55,822 nt of DNA, taken from contig CACYNH010000015.1 of assembly GCA_902775735.1 (NCBI GenBank), positions 1 to 55,822 on the forward strand, read 5' to 3'. The notes under the pieces were generated by a model. It did no database searches. It had not been told where the DNA came from and was given only the letters and a program-made list of their open reading frames with translations. Numbering within the stretch: the first letter of the stretch is position 1; each line of letters opens with the position of its first letter. Source of the stretch: an uncultured Erysipelotrichaceae bacterium. GTDB taxonomy: Bacteria; Bacillota_I; Bacilli_A; Erysipelotrichales; Erysipelotrichaceae. The position numbers and the translations under genes are program-made. This document shows, piece by piece, positions 1 through 9,839 of this stretch.

Positions 1-60
1 TAAGCACTTCAGCGGCTGACATAGCCTCACGGTGAAGTATGCACGCTGCCAGGTTATTTA

Positions 61-96
61 AAAGGAAGAGAGTCATTCTCTTCCTTTTCTTTTTCC
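61..96 (+). terminator. Intrinsic terminator of an upstream gene
   Basis: A 10-bp perfect stem (AAAGGAAGAG / CTCTTCCTTT) with a 7-nt loop is followed by a T-rich run. It probably ends a gene lying mostly to the left of the window. The first 60 bases are closed in all three forward frames by position 33, so at most a few codons of that gene could be present. Nothing else is recognised in 97-236, upstream of the first complete gene's stop codon. Confidence 0.75.
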
Positions 97-236
97 CCCC
101 CCGGCCCCCTTCAGCATGTTTATTCCCGCACAGGCCGCCGTTTTAACCAGCTCAGGAAGAGTGTTATCTCTTTCTTTTTTTTTTATGTGCTGCTCTCTTA
201 CGTCGCAGGCAGGCCACGGACTGAAAAAGCGGCACG

Positions 237-1007
237 TCAGCGCCGCGTTCCATAGCGTTCATAATAATCATGTTTCATCATCTGCCAGAAGATCATCAGG
301 AACCAGTTATATTTCTCGTCGTCTTTTGTCTGGGGCAGACGGATTGTGAGCGCGTCTCTGAATGAAGACGTGTCAGTACTTTCGGCAGTGATAATTGACA
401 TGTTTCTGAACTGCTTCAATGCGTTTTCACGCATCGGGTTCAGTCTGTACAGGGAACCGGATACAGTAGCCAGAATGACATAATCATCTTCATTGATTCC
501 ATCAAGATCGTTCAGGATCGAAGGGATCACCGGCTGGATCAGAACCGGTTTGTTCAGCAGGAACATATCTTCCTGGTAATTGACTGCCAGCGCTCCCGGA
601 TAGGCCGCGCCAAGAATATAAACACTGGGTGATGAGTGAATCCTGTCATTCATCTCAATCATGCTTTCCCTCAGCATATCAGCGTCCATATCAGGATAAA
701 TCGTCAATGCTTTCTGAATCAGATCATTGAGGTCTGTATTTTCGAATCTTTCCGCCATCTGTTTTTCACGGATCCCGAGACTGTTTTCAATCTGGAAAAG
801 GAAACCGGAATAATTGGAATGGCCGAGCATCCGGATAAAACGTTTGACCGTTGCCGGCGAAGTCAGACACGCGGAAGCTATGGCACTCATAGAAAGCGAA
901 CGCATTTCATGGATGTGTTCCAGAATGAACAGGGCGATTCTGTAATCCGTGTCTTTTTCAAATGAACCGTTAATGATAATACAAAGGATTGCGATCACTG
1001 AATTCAT
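237..1007 (-). CDS. MurR/RpiR-family transcriptional regulator (second of tandem pair)
   Basis: This 256-residue protein has an N-terminal helix-turn-helix region (about residues 1-75) and a C-terminal segment resembling a SIS sugar-phosphate binding domain, the architecture of RpiR regulators that sense phosphosugars. I prefer the start at 1007 over an in-frame ATG at 1037. The 1007 ATG forms an ATGA overlap with the stop of the preceding regulator and has GGAG six bases upstream. The gene is translationally coupled to its neighbour at 1004-1744, and the pair reads away from the large surface enzyme, so they may regulate it together. The SIS part is divergent, and the ligand cannot be predicted. 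Confidence 0.8.
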   Translation of the reverse strand: MNSVIAILCIIINGSFEKDTDYRIALFILEHIHEMRSLSMSAIASACLTSPATVKRFIRMLGHSNYSGFLFQIENSLGIREKQMAERFENTDLNDLIQKALTIYPDMDADMLRESMIEMNDRIHSSPSVYILGAAYPGALAVNYQEDMFLLNKPVLIQPVIPSILNDLDGINEDDYVILATVSGSLYRLNPMRENALKQFRNMSIITAESTDTSSFRDALTIRLPQTKDDEKYNWFLMIFWQMMKHDYYERYGTRR

Positions 1008-1744
1008 TGCGTACTCCACATCCTTTCCAAAATACATTGAGAAATCTGTTTCAGATAAAGAGACCTGTCTGCTGACTGCGGGACATCAATCACGGCGAAT
1101 CCGTCACTTTCCGCAGATTTTCTGCCGATGAATACTTTTGTGCCGGCAAAAGATGACAGCTCACTGTACTGAATCACTTCTTCAAAAAGAGCCATCCTGA
1201 TTTCCAGCATCTGCAGACTGTATCCTGTCTCAATAAAGAACAGAATATCGTCCGGCTCTGCGCCGCAAAGCTTCTTTCTGATCTGGCTGATCGGCCAGTC
1301 ATCCAGAATTAGCGGCTGAATTCCAAGATGAATACAGGCGTGCATGAAATCTGAGAACATCATGATTTCAGCAGCGGGTCCGTAAAAGAATATTTTCTTC
1401 GCCTTCATAACCGCAGCTGCAGTATTCCTGATTGACGCACGGGCAGAGCTGCTTAATACGGTTAATGATGAAGTAGCATTGGTCTCCTTCTTCAGGGAAA
1501 TGGTGTCTTCCTCATATTCTTTGCGCAGAGAGGCACAGAAACTTTTGAGTGTGGAAGCGCCGCAGGCACGCACAAACCGGTTGGTACTCGACTTGGAAAT
1601 GAAGGTCTTCTTCTCAATTTCCGCAAGCGTCACCTTTTCATTAATAAAGGTGCTTCTGTCCAGAAAACAGGAAGCCAGAATATAGTCGGACGAATCCGGA
1701 TCGGATTTGCTGAGAAGGTCGATCAGCCGGTCAATGATATACAT
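1004..1744 (-). CDS. MurR/RpiR-family transcriptional regulator (first of tandem pair)
   Basis: This 246-residue protein has an RpiR-type HTH at the N-terminus, with the helix containing FISKSSTNRFVRACG at about residues 48-62. A SIS-like alpha/beta domain follows from about residue 100, where AKKIFFYGPAAEIMM resembles the first strand and loop of SIS domains. AAGGAGT precedes the ATG at good spacing. The gene is divergent from the surface enzyme at 1896, with a shared 150-bp intergenic region holding two inverted repeats. Two different RpiR homologues in one operon are unusual and could act as a heteromeric regulator, which is an inference. Confidence 0.82.
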   Translation of the reverse strand: MYIIDRLIDLLSKSDPDSSDYILASCFLDRSTFINEKVTLAEIEKKTFISKSSTNRFVRACGASTLKSFCASLRKEYEEDTISLKKETNATSSLTVLSSSARASIRNTAAAVMKAKKIFFYGPAAEIMMFSDFMHACIHLGIQPLILDDWPISQIRKKLCGAEPDDILFFIETGYSLQMLEIRMALFEEVIQYSELSSFAGTKVFIGRKSAESDGFAVIDVPQSADRSLYLKQISQCILERMWSTQ

Positions 1745-1769
1745 GTGTTACTCCTTCTTTATTGTATTA

Positions 1770-1792
1770 TTTTTGCCGTATTTTGGCAAAAA
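1770..1792. promoter_or_regulatory. Inverted repeat in divergent regulator/enzyme intergenic region
   Basis: TTTTTGCC (1770-1777) and GGCAAAAA (1785-1792) form an 8-bp perfect inverted repeat with a 7-nt spacer, just upstream of the regulator pair. It could be an operator half-site pair or a short bidirectional hairpin. The function is inferred from position only. Confidence 0.45.
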
Positions 1793-1831
1793 AACACTTC
1801 TTTTTTCCTTTTGCCATTATTGAGTGAAAAG

Positions 1832-1848
1832 CAATGAACCGTTCATTG
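1832..1848. promoter_or_regulatory. Perfect palindrome, candidate RpiR operator
   Basis: CAATGAAC - C - GTTCATTG is a perfect 8-bp inverted repeat around one central base. It lies about 50 bases upstream of the surface enzyme start and between two divergent transcription units. Compact palindromes of this kind suit binding by a dimeric HTH regulator, so the RpiR pair next door is the obvious candidate. No binding evidence is available from sequence alone. Confidence 0.55.
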
Positions 1849-1895
1849 AATGCGCTTTCATCCGAATTTACTGTTAAATCAGGAGGATGAATAAT

Positions 1896-4800
1896 ATGAA
1901 ACTGTTCAGAAGAGTATCGCTCAGTATTCTGTCCGCTGCTATGGCTGCTTCCCTCGGAATGACAGCAGTCAGAGCTGAAGAAAACGCGGTTACCGTCACC
2001 GGTGAAGAAGCAATGGAACTTGCGGAAGTTCCTGCTGCTGTCAAAGACATCATCAAGGTTGAAGACACAACAGTCACAATCGATGGTGCAGACGCGTGGA
2101 CAGATCTCAACGTCGGAACACCCGGCAATCTTGAACTGGCCGACAATAATTACGTTACCGGCTGGTCCTATTACTACATGATGGAACTCACTTCATGGGT
2201 CAAGCAGCTTGAAAAGGCTCTTGAAGGCACAGAAGTCACATCCATCCATTACAACGGCACAGACACAGTCATCGACAAGGCATATCTCGATGATCTCAAT
2301 GAACTGCTCGACAAGCTCAACAGCTTCGACAGATCCCTGAAGATCAGATATGACTTCGAAAAGACCACCAGCAATTACATCGCAGAAAACGGCAGCGCAC
2401 AGCTGAAGTTCCATGTACAGACAAATGGCTACTGGGGCTATGACCTGGCAGGCGACTCCATCATTGACAAAGTCACCGGCGAACCCGGCGGCTACATGGA
2501 AAACCAGCAGCTCAACAACAAATACGCCAACTTCTTCGTTGTCGACATGACTGAGAAGTTTGAGAACATGTATGTTCTCAACGACACTGACCTGCAGAAC
2601 CCTGTTCTCTATATGAACGACAAGGAAGCGTTCCTGGTCGATGTTGACTTCCGCGGCGGCGAAACCCTGCATAAGCTTGTTATGGACATGGTCGGTGACA
2701 GAGATCTCTATATCTACATCACCCATGCCCATGGCGATCATTACAACAACCTCGAATTCTTTGAAGCTGAAGACATGAAGGGCCTCTACTTCGGCAAGAA
2801 CGAAGCTCTGCCGAGAGCTGAATGGTTTGCAAAGTTCAATGACCTTGTCATTCCGTTTGAAGACGGCATGAAGATTGAACGCGCCGGCAAGGAATTCGAA
2901 GTCATCGAAATGAACAACCACACAAGCGGCGGCTCCCAGCTGCTAGATATCACTGACAGAATCCTGCTGTCCGGCGATACCATCGGTGCCCAGACCTTCA
3001 AGGGCGGCACAACTGTAGGCCTTTCCGCTGTGGACAACTGGATTGCCCAGTTTGATCATTCCATCGAAGTTCTGAAGCTCGGCACGGATGAAAGAAGATG
3101 CGATTACATCATCGGCGGCCACACCGCTTATCTCAATACATGGGAATTTGAGATGTGGGTCTATCAGGCACTGCTCGAAGCACAGGAAAAGGGACCTTCC
3201 GCCACAACACTCAACCCGATCGGCCAGAACACCATCGTTGTCAGAGACGGCAAAGTGCTCAGCGCTGAAGAAAACCTTGCCTGCTTCCTGAACGGCACCC
3301 CGGTACCGGCCATCTCCGATGAGGAAGTCATGCATACAGCTTCCATCAACGTCCGCAATGACTCCATCGTCACAAAGGATGAGAAGTATCCGAATGTCTA
3401 TCACTACACAACAAAGAGAGTGACAGACGAATACTCCGAAAACTTCTACAACGCAGCATATATCATCTACGCTGACGGCGCTCTCACTGAAGCCAAAGCT
3501 TCCAAGCTGCTCAAGGATCTCGGCGCTGACGCCAATATGGAAAAGTACGGCTGGAATGCCCTTGTTGTCGCACCGCTTGGTGAAGAATACACAGAAGACG
3601 ATCTCAAACTATACACGGACGCCCTCATTGACATGAGCGGTTCCATGTTCGGTCTCAAGATTGTCGGTGTCGGCAAAGGTGCGGACTTCGTCAACGAATA
3701 CATCACACAGAAAGATTTCGCTGTCTCCGGCTATCTGACCATTGACGCAGAGAATGAAGGCGAATACGGCGATATTCCTGCCTATGTCACAGCAACAGAG
3801 AAAGAAACCCTGGCTGAAGCGTTCGCGAACGGCTGGAAGGAAGCTCTCTCCAAAACCATGAAGCTCGGCAATATCGGCGCCACATTCTACACACAGCCCG
3901 CTTCAAAAGAAAGACCTTACGAATTCGTTCCGTGGACCGAAAGCGAAGTCCTCGGCTTTACAAGAAATGTCGTCAAGGAAGACCTCGACGGCGACGGCGC
4001 TGACAGCCTGTGGTATGAATACATCCCTGCAACTGCATCCAAAGAAGAAGGCAGCGCTCCGATGGTTCTCTTACTCCATGGCAACACCAATGATCCGAGA
4101 ACTCAGTTCGAAACCAGCGGCTGGGCTCAGCTCGCGGCTGAAGAAGGCATTATCCTGATTGAACCGGAATGGCAGGGCACAAGCTGGGGCGCTGATCCGA
4201 TGACAGAGAACGACTCCACCACAAGGGAAAACGACATCATCACAATGCTTGAGAAGGTCTTCGAAAAGTATCCTCAGATTGATCAGAGCAGAGTCTATGT
4301 CGAAGGTCTCTCCAGAGGCTCCCTCAATACAATGGATCTGCTTCTGACTCATCCTGAAATCTTCGCCTGCGGCGGTTCCCACTCCGGTGCTGTCATCGGC
4401 GACCTGATGAGCGCGGATGATTTCAAGGACATCATCGCGGAAGAAAAAGACCAGTATGACATGCCGTGGTTCTTTATCGCCGGCACAAAGGACAACTTCG
4501 TGCCTGTCTCCGAGAGAGGCGCTGAAAACAGCGGTATCCTGCAGGCGCTCAACCTCTTCGAGGAACTCAATGAAATGGGCCATACCGAATACGCTGACCT
4601 CGATGAAAGCAAGGTTGAATGGTTCGGCTTCACCCAGATGGAAGACTTCGGCGAAGTTCCCAACTCCGGTTCCCTCACAGTCAGGGGCGGCACCATCAAG
4701 AATGACGCCGGCATCCCGATGTTATCCTTCAACGCTGTTGAAAACTGGGGCCACTGGAACTATCCGGCATCCGCAGAGCTGATGTGGAGCTTCTTCAGAC

Positions 4801-6503
4801 AGTTCTCCAGAGATACAGAAACAGGCGAGCTGATCTATGCCAGCGCTGTCGATGAACTGAACGCGAAACTCGCTGAACTTCCCGACACACTTCTCTATTC
4901 AGAAGATATCGCAGCTGATTATCATGCGCTTCTTGACCTCAAGGCTGAATACGATGCCCTGAGCGAAGCGGAAAAAGCAAAAGTCGACTTCACAAAGGCT
5001 GAAGAACTGCTGAACCCCAACAGCACAACCCTCGATCCGTCCAACCTTGAAAAAGGCGATTCCCTTGAAGGATTGGTCATTGGCTACCTTGGCTCTTCCA
5101 TCACTCAGGGCTTCCGTTCCAACGGCATCGCATTCCCTGAATATATCGCCCAGATCAGCGGCAGCACGGCAATCAAGCAGGCAATCCCGGGCGGCACACT
5201 GGCGCTCAAGGAAGGCTACAGAGAAGAAGTCTGCTACATCAACCAGCTCCTCAACGGCGCTCTCAAGGATGTTGAACATCTCGACGCCCTGGTTGTCCAG
5301 CTGTCCACCAATGACGTTGGCGCAGGCATCCCGATCGGCGAACTGTCCGAATCCTTCGCTTCCGCTGACCAGGACTACAGGACAATTATCGGCGCGATGG
5401 AATTCATCAACGCATATGCGCGTGAAAAGTGGAACTGCCCGGTCATGTACTACATCAACGCGTATCTCTCCGACGAATACATCGAAGACTTCGCAAAGGG
5501 CGATGAAGGAACAGAAAAGGTCCTGCACGAGCAGTATCAGGATATGTATGAACAGATGATCGACGCCCTCTACAAGGTCGCTGACAAGTGGGATCTCGGT
5601 GTTGCCGATCTCTGGAACGATGAGTATGTCAGAAGCACTGATCTCGATCTGAGATACTTCTTCATGGATGACCCGATCCATCCGCACAAGGCAGGCTACT
5701 GGTTCTGGTATGTTCAGCCGATTATGGACAAGCTCGCTGAAATCACTTCTGAGCAGGCGCTGACACTCAATAAGACAGAAGCAGAGATGCCGACCAGAAC
5801 AACCCTGCAGCTGTCCGCTTCCGAACCTGTCACATGGACAAGCTCCGATGAAAAGATCGCGACAGTTGATGAAAACGGTCTTGTCACAGCGCTGAGATAC
5901 GGCAAAGTCACCATCACAGCCACAGCTGAAGACGGCGAAACAGTCACATGCGAAATCCAGACAAGATACTACGATGTCAATGACGACAGCAAGTATTACT
6001 ACAAACCCGTCTACTGGGCAGCTGACAAAGCAATCACAAAGGGCTATGACAATGTTTACTTCGGCCCGCAGAACAACTGCACCAGAGAAGCAGTCGTAAC
6101 CTTCCTGTGGAGACTTGCAGGCAAGCCTGAGCCCAAGAGCACAAAGAACCCGTTCAAGGATGTTCAGAGCGGCAAGTATTACTACAAAGCAGTCTTATGG
6201 GCAGCTGAACAGGGCATCACAAAGGGCTACAGCGATGGCACATTCAGACCGGATGACACCTGCTTAAGAGAACATGTCGTGACATTCCTCTACAGATATG
6301 CAGGTTCCCCGAGTGTCAAACCTGTATCCAACCCGTTCAACGATGTTAAGTTATCCGACTACTACTACAGAGCTGCTGTCTGGGCAAACCAGAACGGCAT
6401 CGCCAAGGGATATTCCGAAGGTGAGCATGCCGGCGGCTTCGGACCCAAGCTTGACTGCTTAAGAGAGCACGTCGTCACATTCCTTTACAGATACGCAAAC
6501 TGA
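1896..6503 (+). CDS. Secreted multi-hydrolase surface protein: MBL fold + esterase + SGNH hydrolase + BIG2 + 3 SLH
   Basis: The protein has 1,535 residues. AGGAGG at 1881-1886 sits 9 bases before the ATG at 1896; an in-frame ATG at 1887 abuts it and is less likely. A signal peptide (KLFRRVSLSILSAAMAASLG) comes first. A metallo-beta-lactamase fold follows at about 225-410, with HAHGDH near 277-282, NNHTSGG, SGDTIG and GGHT, giving a full metal ligand set. A linker module at about 475-700 is followed by an alpha/beta-hydrolase esterase at about 700-970, with oxyanion-type LLLHGNTND, nucleophile motif GLSRGS near 806 and a late His in NWGHW near 953. An SGNH/GDSL hydrolase at about 1058-1275 shows GSSIT, STND and DPIHPHKAGY. 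A BIG2-like domain and three SLH repeats at about 1365-1535 would anchor it to the wall. Substrates are unknown; acylated polysaccharides or lipids are plausible. Confidence 0.88.
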   Translation: MKLFRRVSLSILSAAMAASLGMTAVRAEENAVTVTGEEAMELAEVPAAVKDIIKVEDTTVTIDGADAWTDLNVGTPGNLELADNNYVTGWSYYYMMELTSWVKQLEKALEGTEVTSIHYNGTDTVIDKAYLDDLNELLDKLNSFDRSLKIRYDFEKTTSNYIAENGSAQLKFHVQTNGYWGYDLAGDSIIDKVTGEPGGYMENQQLNNKYANFFVVDMTEKFENMYVLNDTDLQNPVLYMNDKEAFLVDVDFRGGETLHKLVMDMVGDRDLYIYITHAHGDHYNNLEFFEAEDMKGLYFGKNEALPRAEWFAKFNDLVIPFEDGMKIERAGKEFEVIEMNNHTSGGSQLLDITDRILLSGDTIGAQTFKGGTTVGLSAVDNWIAQFDHSIEVLKLGTDERRCDYIIGGHTAYLNTWEFEMWVYQALLEAQEKGPSATTLNPIGQNTIVVRDGKVLSAEENLACFLNGTPVPAISDEEVMHTASINVRNDSIVTKDEKYPNVYHYTTKRVTDEYSENFYNAAYIIYADGALTEAKASKLLKDLGADANMEKYGWNALVVAPLGEEYTEDDLKLYTDALIDMSGSMFGLKIVGVGKGADFVNEYITQKDFAVSGYLTIDAENEGEYGDIPAYVTATEKETLAEAFANGWKEALSKTMKLGNIGATFYTQPASKERPYEFVPWTESEVLGFTRNVVKEDLDGDGADSLWYEYIPATASKEEGSAPMVLLLHGNTNDPRTQFETSGWAQLAAEEGIILIEPEWQGTSWGADPMTENDSTTRENDIITMLEKVFEKYPQIDQSRVYVEGLSRGSLNTMDLLLTHPEIFACGGSHSGAVIGDLMSADDFKDIIAEEKDQYDMPWFFIAGTKDNFVPVSERGAENSGILQALNLFEELNEMGHTEYADLDESKVEWFGFTQMEDFGEVPNSGSLTVRGGTIKNDAGIPMLSFNAVENWGHWNYPASAELMWSFFRQFSRDTETGELIYASAVDELNAKLAELPDTLLYSEDIAADYHALLDLKAEYDALSEAEKAKVDFTKAEELLNPNSTTLDPSNLEKGDSLEGLVIGYLGSSITQGFRSNGIAFPEYIAQISGSTAIKQAIPGGTLALKEGYREEVCYINQLLNGALKDVEHLDALVVQLSTNDVGAGIPIGELSESFASADQDYRTIIGAMEFINAYAREKWNCPVMYYINAYLSDEYIEDFAKGDEGTEKVLHEQYQDMYEQMIDALYKVADKWDLGVADLWNDEYVRSTDLDLRYFFMDDPIHPHKAGYWFWYVQPIMDKLAEITSEQALTLNKTEAEMPTRTTLQLSASEPVTWTSSDEKIATVDENGLVTALRYGKVTITATAEDGETVTCEIQTRYYDVNDDSKYYYKPVYWAADKAITKGYDNVYFGPQNNCTREAVVTFLWRLAGKPEPKSTKNPFKDVQSGKYYYKAVLWAAEQGITKGYSDGTFRPDDTCLREHVVTFLYRYAGSPSVKPVSNPFNDVKLSDYYYRAAVWANQNGIAKGYSEGEHAGGFGPKLDCLREHVVTFLYRYAN

Positions 6504-6545
6504 ATCATCAGGACTGAAGACTGACTTCAGATCATGAATTCAAAG

Positions 6546-6577
6546 GCAGTGCCTCCGCATGCGGGGCACTGCTTTTT
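6546..6577 (+). terminator. Intrinsic terminator after surface enzyme
   Basis: GCAGTGCC pairs with GGGCACTGC across a short loop and is followed by TTTTT. It closes the monocistronic surface-enzyme transcript before the phosphofructokinase gene. Confidence 0.85.
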
Positions 6578-6656
6578 ACGGCCCAAAAGGGATCCAGATA
6601 TTTATTTTCTGTTGAAAATGATTTAGAATTTTCTTACAGGTAAAGGAGACAATAAT

Positions 6657-8318
6657 ATGAATATTTCACCTCTTCAGAAAGAAAGACTTCAGTATGAGCC
6701 GAAGCTCCCCGGAATGCTGAGACATGGCATTTCCGCAATCTGCGTTAAGGAAGGCGCTGAAACACAGTCTGTCGCCAACCAGGATCAGATCAAGGCTCTT
6801 TTCCCGAACACATACGGTAAGAAAGAAATCACATTTGAAAAGGGCGAGAACACATCCGCTGCCAAGAAGCAGGTAGTCGGTGTCATCCTCTCCGGCGGCC
6901 AGGCACCTGGCGGACACAACGTTGTCACAGGTCTCTATGACGCCCTGAAGGCCACAAACCCGGACAATGTTCTGTATGGTTTCAAGAACGGCCCGAGCGG
7001 ACTTCTCGATGACGACTATATTGAATTCACAGATGAATATATCGACCAGTTCAGAAACACCGGCGGTTTCGACATCATCGGCTCCGGCAGAACAAAGCTC
7101 GAGACAGAAGAACAGTTCGCAGTAGCAGCTGAAGTTGCCAAGAAGCACGGCATCACAGCCATCGTTATTATCGGCGGCGACGACTCCAACACAAACGCTG
7201 CGGTTCTGGCTGAATATTTCGCTGCTCATGAGACAGGCGTCCAGGTCATCGGCTGCCCGAAGACCATCGACGGCGACCTCAAGAACGAGGACATTGAATG
7301 CTCATTCGGCTTCGACACAGCCACAAAGACATACAGCGAAGTCATCGGCAATATCGAAAGAGATGCCAACTCCGCAAAGAAGTACTGGCACTTCGTCAAG
7401 GTCATGGGCCGCTCCGCTTCCCATGTCGCTCTTGAGTGCGCGCTTGAGACACAGCCGAACATCTGCCTGATTTCCGAGGAAGTCGAAGCCAAGAAGATGT
7501 CCCTGTCCGCAATCGCTGACTATATCGCTGACTCCGTCGCCAAGAGAGCTGCCAACGGCATGAACTTCGGCGTCGCGATCATCCCTGAAGGCGTTGTTGA
7601 ATTCGTCCCCGAATTCAAGGCCCTGATCCAGGAAATCAATGAACTGCTCGCCGGCAAGAAGGCTGAAGAATTCAATGCCCTGCCGACATGGAAGGACAAG
7701 TATGCCTTCATCGAAAACGGTCTGTCCGCTGAGGCAATGGCAGTCTTCGCAATCCTGCCTGAAACAATCCAGCAGCAGCTGTTCCTCGAAAGAGACCCGC
7801 ACGGCAACGTTCAGGTTTCACTGATTGAATCCGAAAAGCTCTTCTCCGCTCTTGTCAAGGCAAAGCTGGATGAAAGAAAAGCAGCAGGCACATACAACGG
7901 CAAGTTCAATGCTCTGCACCACTTCTTCGGTTATGAAGGAAGATGCGCATTCCCGTCCAACTTCGACGCTGACTACTGCTATTCCCTCGGCTACAACGCA
8001 TTCATGCTGATTCAGTACGGCTACAACGGATATCTGTCCAAGATCTCCAACCTGTCCAAGCCTGCTGACGAATGGGTTGCCGGCGGTATGCCGATCACAA
8101 AGATGATGAACATGGAAAGAAGACACGGCGAAGACAAGCCTGTTATCAGAAAGGCTCTCGTCGAGCTCGACGGCAAGCCGTTCAAGTACTTCGAAGCACA
8201 CAGAGACGCATGGGCAGTTGAAACTGCTTATACATATCCTGGCGCAATCCAGTACTACGGACCGTCCTCTGTCTGTGACATCACAACCAGAACACTCGCT
8301 CTGGAAAAAGGCGAATAA
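6657..8318 (+). CDS. pfp: Diphosphate-dependent 6-phosphofructokinase, long (PfpB-like) type
   Basis: This 553-residue enzyme would catalyse the reversible phosphorylation of fructose 6-phosphate with pyrophosphate in glycolysis and gluconeogenesis. Its length and the motif [16 protein letters not shown] match the long plant-beta/spirochaete type rather than the 320-residue ATP enzymes. IGGDDSN near 172-178 and PKTIDGDL near 201-208 carry the Asp and Lys that in this family favour PPi over ATP. AAAGGAGAC precedes the ATG. It is apparently monocistronic between two terminators. A second phosphofructokinase lies at 24640. Confidence 0.93.
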   Translation: MNISPLQKERLQYEPKLPGMLRHGISAICVKEGAETQSVANQDQIKALFPNTYGKKEITFEKGENTSAAKKQVVGVILSGGQAPGGHNVVTGLYDALKATNPDNVLYGFKNGPSGLLDDDYIEFTDEYIDQFRNTGGFDIIGSGRTKLETEEQFAVAAEVAKKHGITAIVIIGGDDSNTNAAVLAEYFAAHETGVQVIGCPKTIDGDLKNEDIECSFGFDTATKTYSEVIGNIERDANSAKKYWHFVKVMGRSASHVALECALETQPNICLISEEVEAKKMSLSAIADYIADSVAKRAANGMNFGVAIIPEGVVEFVPEFKALIQEINELLAGKKAEEFNALPTWKDKYAFIENGLSAEAMAVFAILPETIQQQLFLERDPHGNVQVSLIESEKLFSALVKAKLDERKAAGTYNGKFNALHHFFGYEGRCAFPSNFDADYCYSLGYNAFMLIQYGYNGYLSKISNLSKPADEWVAGGMPITKMMNMERRHGEDKPVIRKALVELDGKPFKYFEAHRDAWAVETAYTYPGAIQYYGPSSVCDITTRTLALEKGE

Positions 8319-8329
8319 TCTGATTTCGC

Positions 8330-8360
8330 AAGCCGCGCAGCCCGCGCGGCTTTTCTTTTT
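8330..8360 (+). terminator. Intrinsic terminator after pfp
   Basis: AAGCCGCGC and GCGCGGCTT form a 9-bp perfect stem with a 5-nt loop, followed by TTTCTTTTT. It separates pfp from the nitrite reductase unit. Confidence 0.9.
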
Positions 8361-8473
8361 CGCTTCAACTGTTGGAAATCACATCTTTTGTCAGCACTGT
8401 TTCCCGGTTTTATGGCATAATAAAAGAGGAAAGAAATGCGTTTGTCCGCATTCTCATCAAGGAGTAACACATC

Positions 8474-9811
8474 ATGCCCGAAAACAAAGACAAATTATTT
8501 ATGGGCGGCATCCTGGTCGCCGCTGTCGTTCTCGGCGCCATCGCCGGCGTCAACGGCAAGGGCTTCAAAGGACAGGGCGGATCTGACACAGCCGATACCG
8601 GCAAGCAGACCGAACCCGAAACCCAGCCGGAAACCGATACCCAGGCCGAAACAAAAGAGACAGCTGCCATCGTCGCGGAAAGAGGCACCGGCATCACTGT
8701 CACAAAAGCCGATGACTGGAGCACACAGTTCCCGAATCAGTATGAGACATACATGCTGAACAATGAAAATGACGAGGTTCATGAATATACCGAACTGCAT
8801 CCGTATATCCAGAGAATCTACGCCGGCTATGGCTTTGCCAAGTCCTATGGTTCCGCAAGAGGCCATACCTATGTCATTACCGATCTGACTTCCACAGGCA
8901 GACCACACAAGCTGGCCAACTGCTTCACCTGCAAGACGTCCGACTTTACAGCCAAAGCGCTCAATGAAGGCGATTCCGCATACGCGACAGCCTTTGAGGA
9001 TTTCGTCGATCAGGTGACCGACCCGTTCGGCTGCTTCCACTGCCATACCAATGAACCGGGAACCATGTATGTCACCCACACATATCTTGCCAACGCGCTT
9101 GGCGATGATATCACAAAGGTTGACGCGGCCACACTCTCCTGCGGCCAGTGCCATTCCGAATACTACTTCGATCCTGCCACCAAGGCGACAACCTTCGGCT
9201 ACACCAGCATGGCCGGTATGAATCCGGATGATATGCTGGCATATGAAAACAGCATTGTCGACGGCGAAGGCAACATGTTCGCCGACTGGGTGGATGAAGA
9301 AAACGGAATCAGAAAGCTCAAGGTCCAGCATCCTGAATTCGAAACCATTCTCGGTGAAGGTTCCCCGCACGGTTCCGCAAACGCTGCGTTCAAGCTGTCA
9401 TGCGCCGACTGCCACATGGGCAAGACAAAGGCCGCAGACGGCACAGTGTTTACAGATCATGAATGGACAAGCCCGCTCGACAATCCTGAACTTCTGGAAA
9501 GCACCTGCGCGCAGTGCCACAAGGATCTGGCTTCCGAAGTTGAAAAGATCCAGACTGCCTACTGGGAAAGAGTTGACACTGAAGCTGAACAGCTCAAGGC
9601 GCTCAACGATGATCTGACCGCGGCGATCAACGCCGGCACAATCGAAGGCGACGCTCTTGAAGAATGCCGCATGGCGCTCAGAAGCGCCCAGTGGTACTGG
9701 GACTTCGTCTTCGTCGAAAACTCCAACGGTGTCCATAACCCGACACTCACACAGCACTGCCTCGATCAGGCCCAGGTCTTCATGGACCAGGCGTCAGGTC
9801 TGATGCAGTAA
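8474..9811 (+). CDS. nrfA: Pentahaem ammonia-forming cytochrome c nitrite reductase
   Basis: The 445-residue protein reduces nitrite to ammonium with six electrons outside the membrane. It has the NrfA-defining haem 1 site CFTCK (residues 150-154, Lys ligand in place of His) and four CxxCH sites at about 187, 223, 310 and 345. The active-site context is conserved: CGQCHSEYYF gives the catalytic Tyr, and QHPEFE...SPHG before CADCHMGK matches the catalytic His region of NrfA. The N-terminus has a hydrophobic stretch (about residues 9-27) that could be a membrane anchor or signal peptide, then an acidic Glu/Thr-rich linker to about residue 65. AAGGAG lies 9 bases before the ATG. No NrfH-like quinol dehydrogenase is adjacent. 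The cytochrome maturation genes resB and ccsA follow. Confidence 0.95.
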   Translation: MPENKDKLFMGGILVAAVVLGAIAGVNGKGFKGQGGSDTADTGKQTEPETQPETDTQAETKETAAIVAERGTGITVTKADDWSTQFPNQYETYMLNNENDEVHEYTELHPYIQRIYAGYGFAKSYGSARGHTYVITDLTSTGRPHKLANCFTCKTSDFTAKALNEGDSAYATAFEDFVDQVTDPFGCFHCHTNEPGTMYVTHTYLANALGDDITKVDAATLSCGQCHSEYYFDPATKATTFGYTSMAGMNPDDMLAYENSIVDGEGNMFADWVDEENGIRKLKVQHPEFETILGEGSPHGSANAAFKLSCADCHMGKTKAADGTVFTDHEWTSPLDNPELLESTCAQCHKDLASEVEKIQTAYWERVDTEAEQLKALNDDLTAAINAGTIEGDALEECRMALRSAQWYWDFVFVENSNGVHNPTLTQHCLDQAQVFMDQASGLMQ

Positions 9812-9839
9812 TCTCTGATCTTCAGCGGTAAACAAAGAT

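Noticed and set aside
116..349. 77-codon plus-strand frame near the window start
   Set aside because: It overlaps the 3' end of the RpiR gene, and neither its composition nor any motif supports coding.
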